A stretch of DNA of 64,000 bases from the NCBI GenBank assembly GCA_016748015.1, contig JAAOMT010000697.1, forward strand, positions 1,073,152-1,137,151, written 5' to 3'. The notes beneath the pieces are model-generated. The model did no database searches. It was given only the letters and a program-made list of their open reading frames with translations, and had not been told where the DNA came from. Position numbers and translations under genes: made by a program. Shown here one piece after another: positions 22,780-33,800 of the stretch; position 1 is the stretch's first letter; every line of letters starts with the position of its first letter. Origin of the DNA: Geosiphon pyriformis. Taxonomy: Eukaryota > Glomeromycota > Glomeromycetes > Archaeosporales > Geosiphonaceae.

Positions 22780-22920
22780 GATAATAATAATAACAATAAT
22801 AATAATAATAATAACAATAATAATAATAATAATAACAACAATAATAATAATAATAATAACAATAATAATAATAATAACAACAACAATAATAATAATAATA
22901 ATAATAATAATGATAATAAC
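22780..22920. repeat. AAT/AAC trinucleotide array
   Basis: About 140 bases of AAT units interrupted by AAC units, just beyond the 3' end of the minus-strand gene at 23053. Confidence 0.95.
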
Positions 22921-23052
22921 CAATTCACTTTATGAGGGTAATAAATGAATGGATGAAATGGAAATTTTTTTTCAAGATATATTTACAATGATATGTACGC
23001 TATTTATATTTCAAAGATTAATGTTGAGATTCAAAATCAAAAACTTCAATAA

Positions 23053-24091
23053 TCAAACATGGACTTGACTTTGAAAAGTAGCCGTGACAGATTTTCTACG
23101 AGCTCTGGCTAATTCTTGTTCTTCTAAACTTCGTCTTGGACCTTCATCTCGTAACTGTTTCATAGTTCCCGTGGACGCACGTTTATTTGAGATTTTTGAT
23201 TTGCCACGAAACAATGAGCCAAAGAAACTTCTACGATGATTACGAGAGATTGGCTCGTCATCAATATATTCTAAATCGGCTAACAAGGGATTATCAATCT
23301 CATCGTCGTCAATATCCCAGTGGTCGTCAAAAGATGTGGGAAGTGATGAGTCGTTAACTGATTCAGGAATGTCAAATGAATTTATCTGCTATAAGAACAA
23401 GATTGAAAAATTAGAATTTAAATTAACAACTAATAATCTATCAAATTATATGAATGTATGAGCAAAAATTCTAAAAGCTTACAAAATCTTTATTAAAAAT
23501 TGGTTCTTCCATAATTTTATCCCATGAGTCAAATGATGAGGTAAATTTTTTTATTATCATTGAATCGTTTTCTGTTTGAGGTGTTTCATTTTCCGTCTCA
23601 TCCAAAGTTTTCATTTCCACTTTATCCAAATAGGCAAATATTTCTTGTTCCAAGTCAGGATCAAGTCTGCTTCGTCGTTTAACAATATGATCAAGTTTAG
23701 GCTGTTGAGAATATTCCTTCCATTCAGGCTGATCCAAAATAAAGAAAGAAGGTTCACAAAAATCTTTTTCTTCTTCTTCTTGAAAATATTGGGTCCATTT
23801 ATGATCAAGTTCATGTTGATTAAATTGGGTTGAAATGAACTCGATCAATCCTGTAATAATTTCTCGTGGATCGTGAGCGTTGTCAATCGGATGCTCTTGA
23901 GTAAAATTAGATTTTTGATCTGTAAAGAAAGACTGATTTTGATAGTTTCCAAAACCCGTGAAATTGAACTGGCTAAGTGTGATGGGTTGATAACCAACAA
24001 ATGGTAGTTCATCTTCTGTTTCAAGTAACGAAACAGAGGAGAAATAAGGACGAGGGAAAACTTCAAATTGTGGTGAAAGAACAATAGACAT
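23053..24091 (-). CDS. Hypothetical protein, two exons, 314 residues
   Basis: Not recognised. Exons 23483-24091 and 23053-23388 join in phase 0 (donor GTAAGC, acceptor ATAG), giving 314 residues from an ATG with a TATATA-rich stretch 20-40 bases upstream. The first ~110 residues are rich in Phe, Gln and Asn. Residues ~95-190 are acidic (QEEEEKDF, DPDLEQEIFAYLDKVEMKTL). The second exon starts acidic (DDHWDIDDDEIDNPLL) and turns strongly basic from about residue 250, with RRSFFGSLFRGKSK, RRSLEEQELARARRKS. The RRKS word fits a PKA consensus and the RRS words are near-consensus for basophilic kinases. No membrane segment or known domain is visible. Composition and clean splicing support a real gene; function unknown. 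Confidence 0.85.
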
Positions 24092-24689
24092 TGCGATCGT
24101 AAGATTATGATATATATAAATATATATATATATTTTTTTTTAAAGATTGAAAATTATTTTATTTTGAGAGAATGTGAGAGAGTAAAAAATTTAAAGAATT
24201 TTTTTCATTAGAAAGGACAAAATAAACGTAAAAATAAACGTAAAACTTAAGTAAAAAGTTTTATTAAGAAAAAGAGGGTTCTTGAAAACGTAGAAACAGA
24301 TCCATAATAACAAGAATAATATCCCCAATGACAAAGTTAATATACAACATGCATTTTGTAACTAACACAAGAATAAAGTTTAAGCATATCGATACACACA
24401 TGTCGTGCAAAGTATTACCCGTTTCACCAATATCTATATCAGGATTGTCATCTTTTACGAAAAAGAAAAATAATGAGCCAGATATTAATTTTTAATTAAA
24501 TGGGATTATTTTTTTAAAATAAGATTTATCTTGTTTTTTTTTAACAATTTAAATCTGAAAGACTTTTAAATAGTTTTGTTGAACGATCGATGCAACAGAA
24601 GCAATAAAACTTTTTAATTTAGAATTCTAATTTTTCGGTTTAGAAATTTAAAATTCCAAAAATCTGTGAAATTGAAAATAAACAATTTT

Positions 24690-24690
<1 letters not shown>

Positions 24691-24724
<34 letters not shown>

Positions 24725-24735
24725 GAAAGAAAGGG
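24691..24735. repeat. GAAA tetranucleotide microsatellite
   Basis: About ten GAAA units with one variant near the right end. Confidence 0.95.
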
Positions 24736-25019
24736 ATATTATATTTAACATTAGGGATTTTTATCAAAAGTTTTTTCTAGTGACACACTCTATAATTTTA
24801 GTCACACAATCCAATCTAGTATGGTAAGATTTTTGTAGTACCACTTACTAAACATGTAATTATCCATTAAGAATTTTAGTAACCATAATTTGCGTTTTTT
24901 TTCTTATTTTAGGGGATGAAAAAGGTGAAGAAACTTCATTTTAACAAGTTTTTTTTCCTAAAAGTTTCAGGTACAAATTAAAATGAAGATACATATTTGA
25001 AACGATTCGTTGATGAAAC

Positions 25020-25020
<1 letters not shown>

Positions 25021-25055
<35 letters not shown>

Positions 25056-25122
25056 GTATTAGTATTATTATTATTATTATTATTATTAGTATTAGTATTA
25101 TTATTATTATTATTATTATTTA
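25021..25122. repeat. TTA trinucleotide array with TTAG variants
   Basis: About 100 bases of TTA units; the block with paired AGTATTAGT variants occurs twice, showing slippage-type duplication. Confidence 0.95.
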
Positions 25123-25550
25123 ATATACTTTTATAAGGAAAAAATTGTAAAAGTTATTCAAAAAGAGTTTTTTTTTTTTTTGAATAATCTAGAGTACTAC
25201 ATGTATATATAATATTTTTGATTGGTTATTCTCCCCAAATTTGACCTCATGCATTCATGCATAATTAATTATTTTTCACTAAAAAAAAAAAATAGATTCG
25301 AGTAATTAAAAAAATTTTATCCCCAAATTATAACATAAATAATTTTTTGTTATTGTGTGTATATGTTTATAAATCAAAATAGAAAAATATTTTGATCATG
25401 ATTATAATTTATCAAAAATCTATCAACGTTTAATCTTTTTATTTTTCTCCCGATTTCCCCCCCCCCCCCAAATAAAAATCTTTATATTTTTTTATTTTTT
25501 TATTAAACAGACCATACGTCCTCATCATCATCTTTTAAAAACTTTCAAGG

Positions 25551-26950
25551 ATGGGTCATAAAAATCTTTTAAAGAATTTCCATTTTAGATTAGAATATAT
25601 TCGAAATTCAAGATCTTGTAACCACCAACACCAACACCAACACCAACACCAACACCAACACCAACACAACCACAACCACAACCACAACTACCACCACAAA
25701 AATTTTTATATTTTTTATTTCAAATATATTTTTATTAGTAGTATAATTTTTTTATTTTTATTTTTATTTTTATTTTACCACGTTACAATTTCAAATATTT
25801 TTCAAGAGATTCATAAACTGAATGAGCAACCTATATCAAAAAAATCAAATTTTCAAATTTTAACAGTTAATAACACGGAACTTGTTCGATTCAATACCTC
25901 GACAAATATTATATCAATACCAAAAATTGAGAAAAAAAATTTAACTAAAAGAATATTTATAAAGGCGGACAGATTTCTAGTATCTGATCCAGAAATATTA
26001 AAATTTCTTAAAGCGATGGCTGGCTATGCAAGAAAAGCATATTGTAGAAGAGCTGATATTGGATATATAAAAGAAAAACAATTTAATGGTAATAAAGTTC
26101 AATTACAGGCACGTATTAATCTAAAAGTTCAAATGTTGAAATTGAAAGTTTACAAAAAAAAATATATATATTTTTTTTCCACAGCTGGTTTAACACGAAA
26201 TCCGGATAATCCAAACAACATCATCGTCTATATAAAAGGCGCACAACTTAGAAATTCTCTCCACTATTATCGTCGAAATTTTTGTCTATATACGCTTTAC
26301 AGCGAACAAGATTCAGGACTCGTTAATCAGATTTGGTATAGAAATTTTAAAAAAAAGGAGAATTCTTTGTTGAATATGATTAAAAATTTTATAAAGGATA
26401 AAGATTCTTATTCGATTGACTTTACCGGACACGGTCTGGGTGGTGGTGAGTTTTTAATTTTAAAAAAATGTTGATTTTGAAAGTTTGAAATTTTTTTTTT
26501 TTTTTTTTGATTTGAATTGTGTAAACTATTTATTGAAATTATAAAATCTATTTCAGTCCACGTAATGTTTTTAGCATTAGCCTACCGAAAATTATACCCA
26601 AAAGTTCAAATAAGAGTAGTCACATTCGGTACACCCCGTCCGGGTGATCAAGATTTTGCAAATTATTTTTCAACCCAAATTCCGAAACTCTTTCGAGTCA
26701 CAAATTATGATGATTTTGCACCACATCTTCCTCCAGCGAGTGTAAGAAAATATCGACATCCCCATACAGAGTATTGGATTTCCCAATATAGAAAATGTGA
26801 TAACTGTGATGAGGATTTGCCACCACTTGTAAAATGTTTAAAACGTCCGAGAAAAGCATGGAATCTTCGATTCGACTATGTGGAAGAGAATCCTGTGAGT
26901 ATTAAATTTTAGAAAATCAGAAATTTTTTTTGATTTGAAACTATTTAAAT

Positions 26951-26985
<35 letters not shown>

Positions 26986-27151
26986 TTAGGATTGTAATGC
27001 AGGAAAATACAATTTATATGATAAAAGACCTAAATGGGTTCATATTGGTCCATATTTCGGAGTGACGATGAATTGTGATTATTATGTCGACCCTTCATGG
27101 TTAACACGAAAACACTATAACCAGAGACAAATATCTGAAGCTTTTAACTGA
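25551..27151 (+). CDS. Class 3 lipase-like protein lacking the nucleophile serine, 440 residues
   Basis: Alpha/beta-hydrolase of the fungal lipase_3 type. Exons 25551-26112, 26185-26445, 26557-26894 and 26990-27151 sum to 441 codons. The N-terminus has a run of His-Gln then His-Asn pairs (residues ~24-47), followed by one hydrophobic segment (~55-80) that would anchor the protein with its catalytic part outside the cytosol. The nucleophile elbow should read GHSLGG; here it reads GHGLGG, so the catalytic Ser is Gly. The other parts of the fold are kept: VTFGTPRPGD, the Asp in TNYDDFAP, and the His in the YRHPHTEYW region. The C-terminus has Cys residues as in secreted lipases. It is therefore probably a pseudoenzyme, or binds lipid without cleaving it. 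The next gene, 0.6 kb downstream, is a paralogue with the same defect. Confidence 0.88.
26952..26986. repeat. TTA microsatellite in lipase-like gene intron 3
   Basis: About ten TTA units ending next to the acceptor TTTTAG at 26989; it serves as the T-rich part before the splice site. Confidence 0.9.
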
Positions 27152-27775
27152 AAAACTTAATCAAAATGTAGTCTTGGCAATATTTTTGAAATTCTGATTA
27201 CTAATATTTTTAAATAAAAGATGTGTCTTGAAAGAATGCGATAAAAAGAAACTCACGACTAGTTATTATCTTTGATAAATATTTTATCTAAAATTTGAAT
27301 TTTATCTCTATTTTATGAATGTTTTTATATTTTCAAATAATGTAAAAATTGATATAGGATATAAAAACTTGGAACATTGTGATCTTTTAAAATCAATAAT
27401 TAAATTAGTGAAAAAGCAAATAAAATAATTTCAAGTGGGATCTTAATGCATATACTGTATATGTATTTTATTGGAATTTCCCTAATCTCTGATAATCTGA
27501 TTTTCATTATCAGAATAATAATAATAATAATAAATTCTTCATTCGGAAGAAAGATTCATTTCTGATAATCTGATTTTTCGTTATCAGAATAATATTTTAA
27601 TAATAATAATAATAATAAAAATAAAAATAAAAATAAATTCTTCATTCGGAAGAAAGATTCTTACTTATAAAATACTTTTACATTCATAAATATTACTTAA
27701 ATTCAAAAAATCATTTTTCATTATATGAAAATAAAGTTATTTCTTCAAATCCTTTAAATTTGATTAAAAAAAAAG
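27152..27775. other. Intergenic between the two lipase-like genes
   Basis: No gene. A ~90-base unit, containing tctgataatctgattttc, an AAT array and aaattcttcattcggaagaaagattc, occurs twice in tandem (about 27484-27560 and 27558-27665). Confidence 0.75.
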
Positions 27776-28744
27776 ATGTCAAAATTCAAAACGTTTCAAT
27801 ATCAATTCAGATATTTGTATTATTTTGGCTCTTTAAAATTTTTACTATTATTAACATTTATTCTTAATATAATTTTCTACTTAGTGAAAGCTTCACCATT
27901 GAATAATTCTCAATATAAAGAGTTTCCTAATTTTAATGAAAACCTTGATTCCTTTAGTGAAATAAATTTTTCCAATAATCCTATTATTAATATTTTTCAG
28001 GAAAAAAATAATGATTACATTTCACAAATATCTTTTGACAAAGAATATTATAGCTCAGGTAAACCATTAAAAAAGAACTAATTAATTCTCTTTATCTTTA
28101 GAAGATAAAAAAATTTTTTTTTTTTTTTTGACTTTTCATTCGAAATCTTTTTCAGAGTCTAGCAATCGTGAAATCAATGATAATTTTCTAACACAGAACT
28201 TCAATGATGATGATGATGATGATGGTAATTTGTCTCAATTAATTCTAAAACCAATTCAACTTGTCGCATCACAGTTAGTACCAGTAAGTAAACCCGAGTT
28301 AGACGATCTTGGTAAATATGCTAAAATAGCAAAAGAAGCTTTTTGTTACCGAAAACAGATCATGTTTCGGAAAAAGGGAATATGGCGTAAGTTATATTTA
28401 GAATTTTTTACCATTATTATGATATATATGATTATTATAACCAAAAAAATTTTTATATAATTTTTTTTTTTTTCAAACAGAAAGACTACATATTTCAAAT
28501 AATGAACTAATAATAAGTTTTGGAGGAAATGAGGATGAACTTTCAGATGATCTTGAAGCTTCAAATAATGATAATATGGTTGGCTTTCCAGACCCAAAAA
28601 TTCTTTCTGGAGCAAAAATAAGCAAAAGATTTTATAATAATTATCTACTTTGGAGTGATAAATATTATTCTAGTGTTTCTAATTTTATAAATAACACCAA
28701 TTTACCAAAGATTACAATTACCGGATTTGGTTCTGGAGGAGGTA

Positions 28745-28781
<37 letters not shown>

Positions 28782-29329
28782 GTAAAAAAATCTTTTAATT
28801 TTAAAATATTTTACTAAATTTCTAATTTTTTATTTTATTTTATTTTATCCAAGTTTATGCACAATTACTTGCACTCAGTTTAAAACTTGATTTAAACTCT
28901 AAAAGGATTTCTTGGCCATTAGTAATTACATTCGGTCAACCTCGAATTGGTAACAAAGAATTCGCAAATCTTGTAGAACATAAAACAACTCCTTATCGTG
29001 TTATCAATCAACATGATGATATTCCTCGTGAACCAAAAGGTGATTATGTACATGGCGGTTTGGAAATATGGTGTAGCGGTGTTGAAGGACCTGTTTTCTA
29101 TTGTCCTTTAAGAAGAAAAGATGGAATAATTATTGGTGAAAATGAGGTGAATTAAAAATTTTGAAATTTAAAAATAATGAAATCAAAAAAATTTCATTCA
29201 ATTAATTAAATTATTTTTATTGTCATACAGAACTGTAATAATAGAGAAAACTCGGACACATCTGATGCACATTCTGGAAATTATTTTTTTCATAATAATT
29301 TAATTGTTAATTTTTATTGTGTTTCTTAA
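27776..29329 (+). CDS. Second class 3 lipase-like protein lacking the nucleophile serine, 388 residues
   Basis: Tandem paralogue of the previous gene. Exons 27776-28058, 28156-28386, 28481-28741, 28854-29146 and 29231-29329 sum to 389 codons. A signal peptide or anchor is visible (residues ~18-38, FLLLLTFILNIIFYLV, possible cut after VKA). An Asp run follows at about residue 110-116. The elbow that should read GHSLGG reads GFGSGG: aligned to the family, the Ser position is Gly and a Ser stands one place later. VITFGQPRIGN, the Asp in NQHDDIPR and the His in YVHGGLEIW are present, so Asp and His of the triad remain. As in the paralogue, an intron of the same phase splits the codon right after the elbow GG. 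Intron 3 starts with a 34-base T run after its donor. Probably secreted and catalytically dead. Confidence 0.87.
28747..28780. repeat. Poly-T run inside lipase-like gene intron
   Basis: About 34 T directly after the donor GTAAG of the intron 28742-28853. Its length is likely unstable. Confidence 0.9.
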
Positions 29330-30580
29330 TTGAATTAATTTCTGTTTATGTTTATATATATATATATTAAAACAGGAATTTATTTATTTTTTTTCCTATG
29401 GTTTTCATTTAAAGTGAAAAATTTTTTTTTTTTTTTTTCAGTTATGATAAAAGCTTTAAATTAGGAATTTTTTTTATCAATATAAATAATTTTAAAATAC
29501 GATTTATTGCAAATAATTTTACATTTTAATAATTAATTATTATAATCAATATTTATTATATAATAATAAATTTATAAAAAAATATATATATATATATAAA
29601 TTTCATTCTCTAAATATTTTTAAAAATTTAAAAATTTAATTACTATCTATTAAATCAATTAAATTTTAATTATTGTCAATTAATTCAAATTAAATTTTTA
29701 TTTTTAATAAAATTTTTAAGTAAAAAATTTACAATTATTAAAAATGTTTACAGTTTAAAAATAAAATTCTATTATAAAAGTTTTTTTTGTAATAAATATA
29801 TATATATATATTTTTATTAATTTCATCTAGTATTGTTCTTAATTTATTTATCTATTTTCTTTAAAAGTAAAAAATAAATAAATAAATAAATTCAAATTTT
29901 GATAATTTTTAACTAATTTTAATTAAATTATATATATATATCTTAATAATTCAATTTTAAAAATAGTTGATTTTTTTTTAAATCCTAATAATTCTAATTA
30001 TAACATAATTATTAATTATTTCATCGATAAAGATTTCAGAAATATTGATTCAATAAATTTTTTAAACAAAAAATAATTGTGTTTGTTTTTCAGTAAAAAT
30101 TAATACATAAATGAATTTATTAATTTCTAAAACACTCGTCAAATAATTTTTTTTATAAATTTTTGAAATTATGTCTGTTTCTAAATTTTTATCAATAGAC
30201 TAAAAAAATTTCATGATTTTTTTTACAAGTGTGAAACGTGTTTTTGAGAAATACCTTTAAAATACAACAAAAACAATTTTTTGATTTTATGAAAATTTGT
30301 CTTCATTTGATAAAGTGATTGATTTAGAACTGATAATGTAAAGTTAAAAAGGATAAAACAGATGATAATCAAATATCTTAGATTCTTCATTGAAACTAAT
30401 TGTTGGAGTTCAAGGAAAAAGGTAGATATGAAAGCAGAGGCTTGAAATAAATTAATTGTCAAAATCAAAGATAAAAATTTAATCAAGTGAGAACCTTAAT
30501 TCTTGTACTTTTTCTGGATTTGGTATTAAAAATACAATTTTTGGAAGCGGCTATGGGGTTTAGATAAGACAATCTGCTGA
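29330..30580. other. AT-rich intergenic DNA
   Basis: No gene seen. TA-rich simple sequence occurs at several points (29360, 29585, 29800, 29930). From about 30580 the sequence resembles the upstream region of the other Sel1 gene and is listed as the shared module. Confidence 0.6.
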
Positions 30581-30584
30581 GAAA

Positions 30585-30844
30585 TTTATCAATGAGCTAT
30601 TGAAACCAATCAACTCGTTGTAAAAAAAACTCCCCAATCAAAGTGTTAGGTTTTCATTTAGCATTCTTACGCCAAACGATCTCTATCTGTTTAAGCAAGC
30701 CTCTATTTTCAGAACTTTTTACCGTTTCAGATTTCTTCAAGGCCTAGCCTTTTCGGGAATGTGATTATAGATTGAAATCCTTATTTATTAACAAAGACGA
30801 ACTCTTTAAAAATCTTTCTTTACCCACACAAAAATATTCAAATC
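30585..30844 (+). promoter_or_regulatory. Upstream module shared by Sel1 genes, copy A
   Basis: The stretch up to the ATG at 30845 closely resembles two stretches before the paralogue (37055-37310 and 37315-37596). The best kept core is CTTTTCGGGAATGTGATTATAG at 30749-30770; tacgcc, ctgtttaagcaa and tctattttcagaac occur in the same order before it, and cttatttattaacaa after it. The core ends 74 bases before the start codon, where a promoter or 5' UTR would lie. Confidence 0.75.
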
Positions 30845-33800
30845 ATGTCTTTAACTTCATCAATTGAAAACACAGTTTCACCCCTCGGTTTGCTTGAAGG
30901 AGCATTGATTGTCATAAAAGAAAATTTGCCCATTTTCTCAGCTAGTAAATATTCAAAAGTTGCTAACTTGATGAAAATATATCTTGAGCACAATCAGAAA
31001 ACACCTAAAGACTTATTCAATTACTTGAATAATAGAAGTTCAAAGCATTCGATAGACCATATTTTACTCGGCTTTTTTTTAGAACATGGGATTGGAACTA
31101 TTCCTAATTTAAGAAAAGCATTTCTAGAATTTCAGAAAGGAGCGAATGCAAAAGATTCTCTTGGCCAATTCTTCTTAGGACGTTGTTATGATAATGGAAT
31201 TGGTACTTTGCAAGATCGAAGAAAAGCATTTGAACTCTATTCAAAAGCTGCAGAGGCGGGTGATATAAATGCACAATTCAATCTTGGATTGCGTTATGAA
31301 AATGGATTGGAAACGACGAAAAATGAAGAAAAAGCATTTGAACTCTATTCAAAAGCTACAGAGGCGGGACATTTAGATGCACAATACCATCTTGCGTGGT
31401 GTTATGATTATGGATTGGGAACGACGGAAAATTCAGAAAAAGCATTTGAACTCTATTCAAAAGCTGCAGAGGCGGGAAATTTAGATGCAAAATATCATCT
31501 TGCATGGTGTTATGATAATGGAGAAGGAACGACAATAAATTCAGAAAAAGAATTTGAACTTTATTTAAAAGCTGTAGAGGCTGGAGATGCTGATGGAGAA
31601 GGAACGACGAAAAATTCAGACAAAGTATTTGAACTCTATTCAAAAGCTGCACAATACAATCTTGCACTTTGTTATGCTAATGGAGAAGGAACGACGAAAA
31701 ATGAAGAAAAAGCATTTGAACTTTTTTCAAAAGCTACAGAGGCGGGACATTTAGATGCACAATACCATCTTGCATTGTGTTATGATAATGGATTGAGAAC
31801 GACGAAAAATTCAGAAAAAGCATTTGAACTCTATTCAAAAGCTGCAGAGGCGGGATTTTTAGATGCACAATATCATCTTGCATGGTGTTATGATAATGGA
31901 GAAGGAACGACAAAAAATTCAGAAAAAGCATTTGAACTCTACTCAAAAGCTGCAGAGGCGGGATTTTTAGATGCACAATACAATCTTGCACTTTGTTATG
32001 CTAAAGGAGAAGGAACAACGAAAAATTCAGAAAAAGCATTTGAACTCTATTCAAAAGCTGCAGAGGCGGGAAATTTAGATGCACAATTCAATCTCGCAGT
32101 TTGTTATGATAATGGAGAAGGAACGACAAAAAATTCAGAAACAGCATTCGAACTCTATTCAAAAGCTGCAGAGGCGGGACATGTAAATACACAATACCAT
32201 CTTGCATGTTGTTATGATAATGGAGAAGGAACGACAAAAAATTCAGAAAAAGCATTTGAACTCTACTCAAAAGCTACAGAGGCGGGACATGTAGTTGCAC
32301 AATGCAATCTTGCATGGTGTTATGAAAATGGATTGGGAACGACGAAAAATTCAGAAAAAGCATTTGAACTTTATTTAAAAGCTATAGAGGCCGGAGATGC
32401 TGATGGAGAAGGAACGACGAAAAATTCAGAAAAAGCATTTGAACTCTATTCAAAAGCTGCACAATACAATCTTGCACTTTGTTATGCTAATGGAGAAGGA
32501 ACGACGAAAAATGAAGAAAAAGCATTTGAACTCTATTCAAAAGCTACAGAGGCGGGACATTTAGATGCACAATACCATCTTGCATGGTGTTATGATAATG
32601 GATTGGGAACGACGAAAAATGAAGAAAAAGCATTTGAACTCTATTCAAAAGCTGCAGAGGCGGGACATGTAAATGCACAATATCATCTTGCATGGTGTTA
32701 TGATAATGGAGAAGGAACGACAAAAAATTCAGAAAAAGCATTTGAACTCTATTCAAAAGCTACAGAGGCGGGACATTTAGATGCACAATACAATCTTGCA
32801 CTTTGTTATGCTAAAGGAGAAGGAACAACGAAAAATTCAGAAAAAGCATTTGAACTCTATTCAAAAGCTGCAGAGGCGGGAAATTTAGATGCACAATTCA
32901 ATCTCGCAGTTTGTTATGATAATGGAGAAGGAACGACAAAAAATTCAGAAAAAGCATTCGAACTCTATTCAAAAACTGCAGAGGCGGGACATTCAGATGG
33001 ACAATACAATCTGGCAGTTTGTTATGATATTGGAAGGGGAACGACAAAAAATCCAGAAAAAGCATTTGAACTCTATTCAGAAGCAGCAGAGGCAGGAAGT
33101 TTACTTGGACAAATCGCTCTTAGAGATTATTATCGATTGGAAGATCCGGAAAAAGTGGGAAATCCTAGCACACAAACAAGTATTGAAACGTACTGTCGAA
33201 ATGGATGGGAAATAGTGAAAAATCTGGAAGAAACGTTTCAATTCTTTTTAAAAACAGCAGAGGCGGGAAATCAAAATGCACAATATAACCTTGGATGGTG
33301 TTATCAAAGTGGATGGGGAACCACAAAAAACCTAGAAAAAGCCTTTGAACTCTATTTAAAAGCAGCAGGAGCAAATAACTTATGTTTTCAAAGTGATTTT
33401 CCTGATTTGAATGTCCATGACCTTACTTTAGTGGATCAAAACAATCTGGAATATAACCTTTTACGATTTCAAAATCAGGGCTTTATATATTCAGATGATT
33501 TCAACGGAGAATTTTTAGATTTTGAAGCTTTCTTTGACCAGCTTTCAGATGAATTCAAATGTTTTAAATGTGGCAACTTGGGTATAATCATCATTAATAG
33601 ATCTATTATATGTCCATTTTGTGACACTGATAAAAGTGATGATATCATTAAAGGAGGGTTGCCGAAATGTCTAGAATGCGATAGAACATTAAAAGATCCA
33701 CTTTGGTGTCAATCTTGTGAATATCCACGATTATTAAACATTCGTGGAATATGGAGTAGCGGAAATAATAATGTTGATCATTATATACGATATACACAGT

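Larger units (their letters stand above)
21210..23050. other. Intergenic, AT-rich with simple repeats
   Basis: No gene seen. It contains a 46-base poly-T (22479-22524) and a long AAT/AAC array (22780-22920). Short open frames here are all low-complexity. Confidence 0.6.
24092..25550. other. Intergenic between unknown gene and lipase-like gene
   Basis: No gene seen. It holds a GAAA array (24691-24735), a TTA array (25021-25122) and a poly-C run near 25457-25469 about 80 bases before the next start codon. Confidence 0.6.

Noticed and set aside
22780-22920. Possible CRISPR-like or satellite array
   Set aside because: It is a plain AAT/AAC microsatellite with no spacers; this is eukaryotic DNA.
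23576-24084. Overlapping frames on both strands inside the unknown gene at 23053-24091
   Set aside because: Shadows; the frame from 24091 alone has a sound start, splicing and composition.
30223-30486. Minus-strand frame of 87 codons
   Set aside because: Hydrophobic low-complexity translation of AT-rich DNA.
31356-33374. Several minus-strand open frames across the Sel1 arrays (also 38267-39322)
   Set aside because: They repeat with the 108-base unit and are antisense shadows of the Sel1 repeats.
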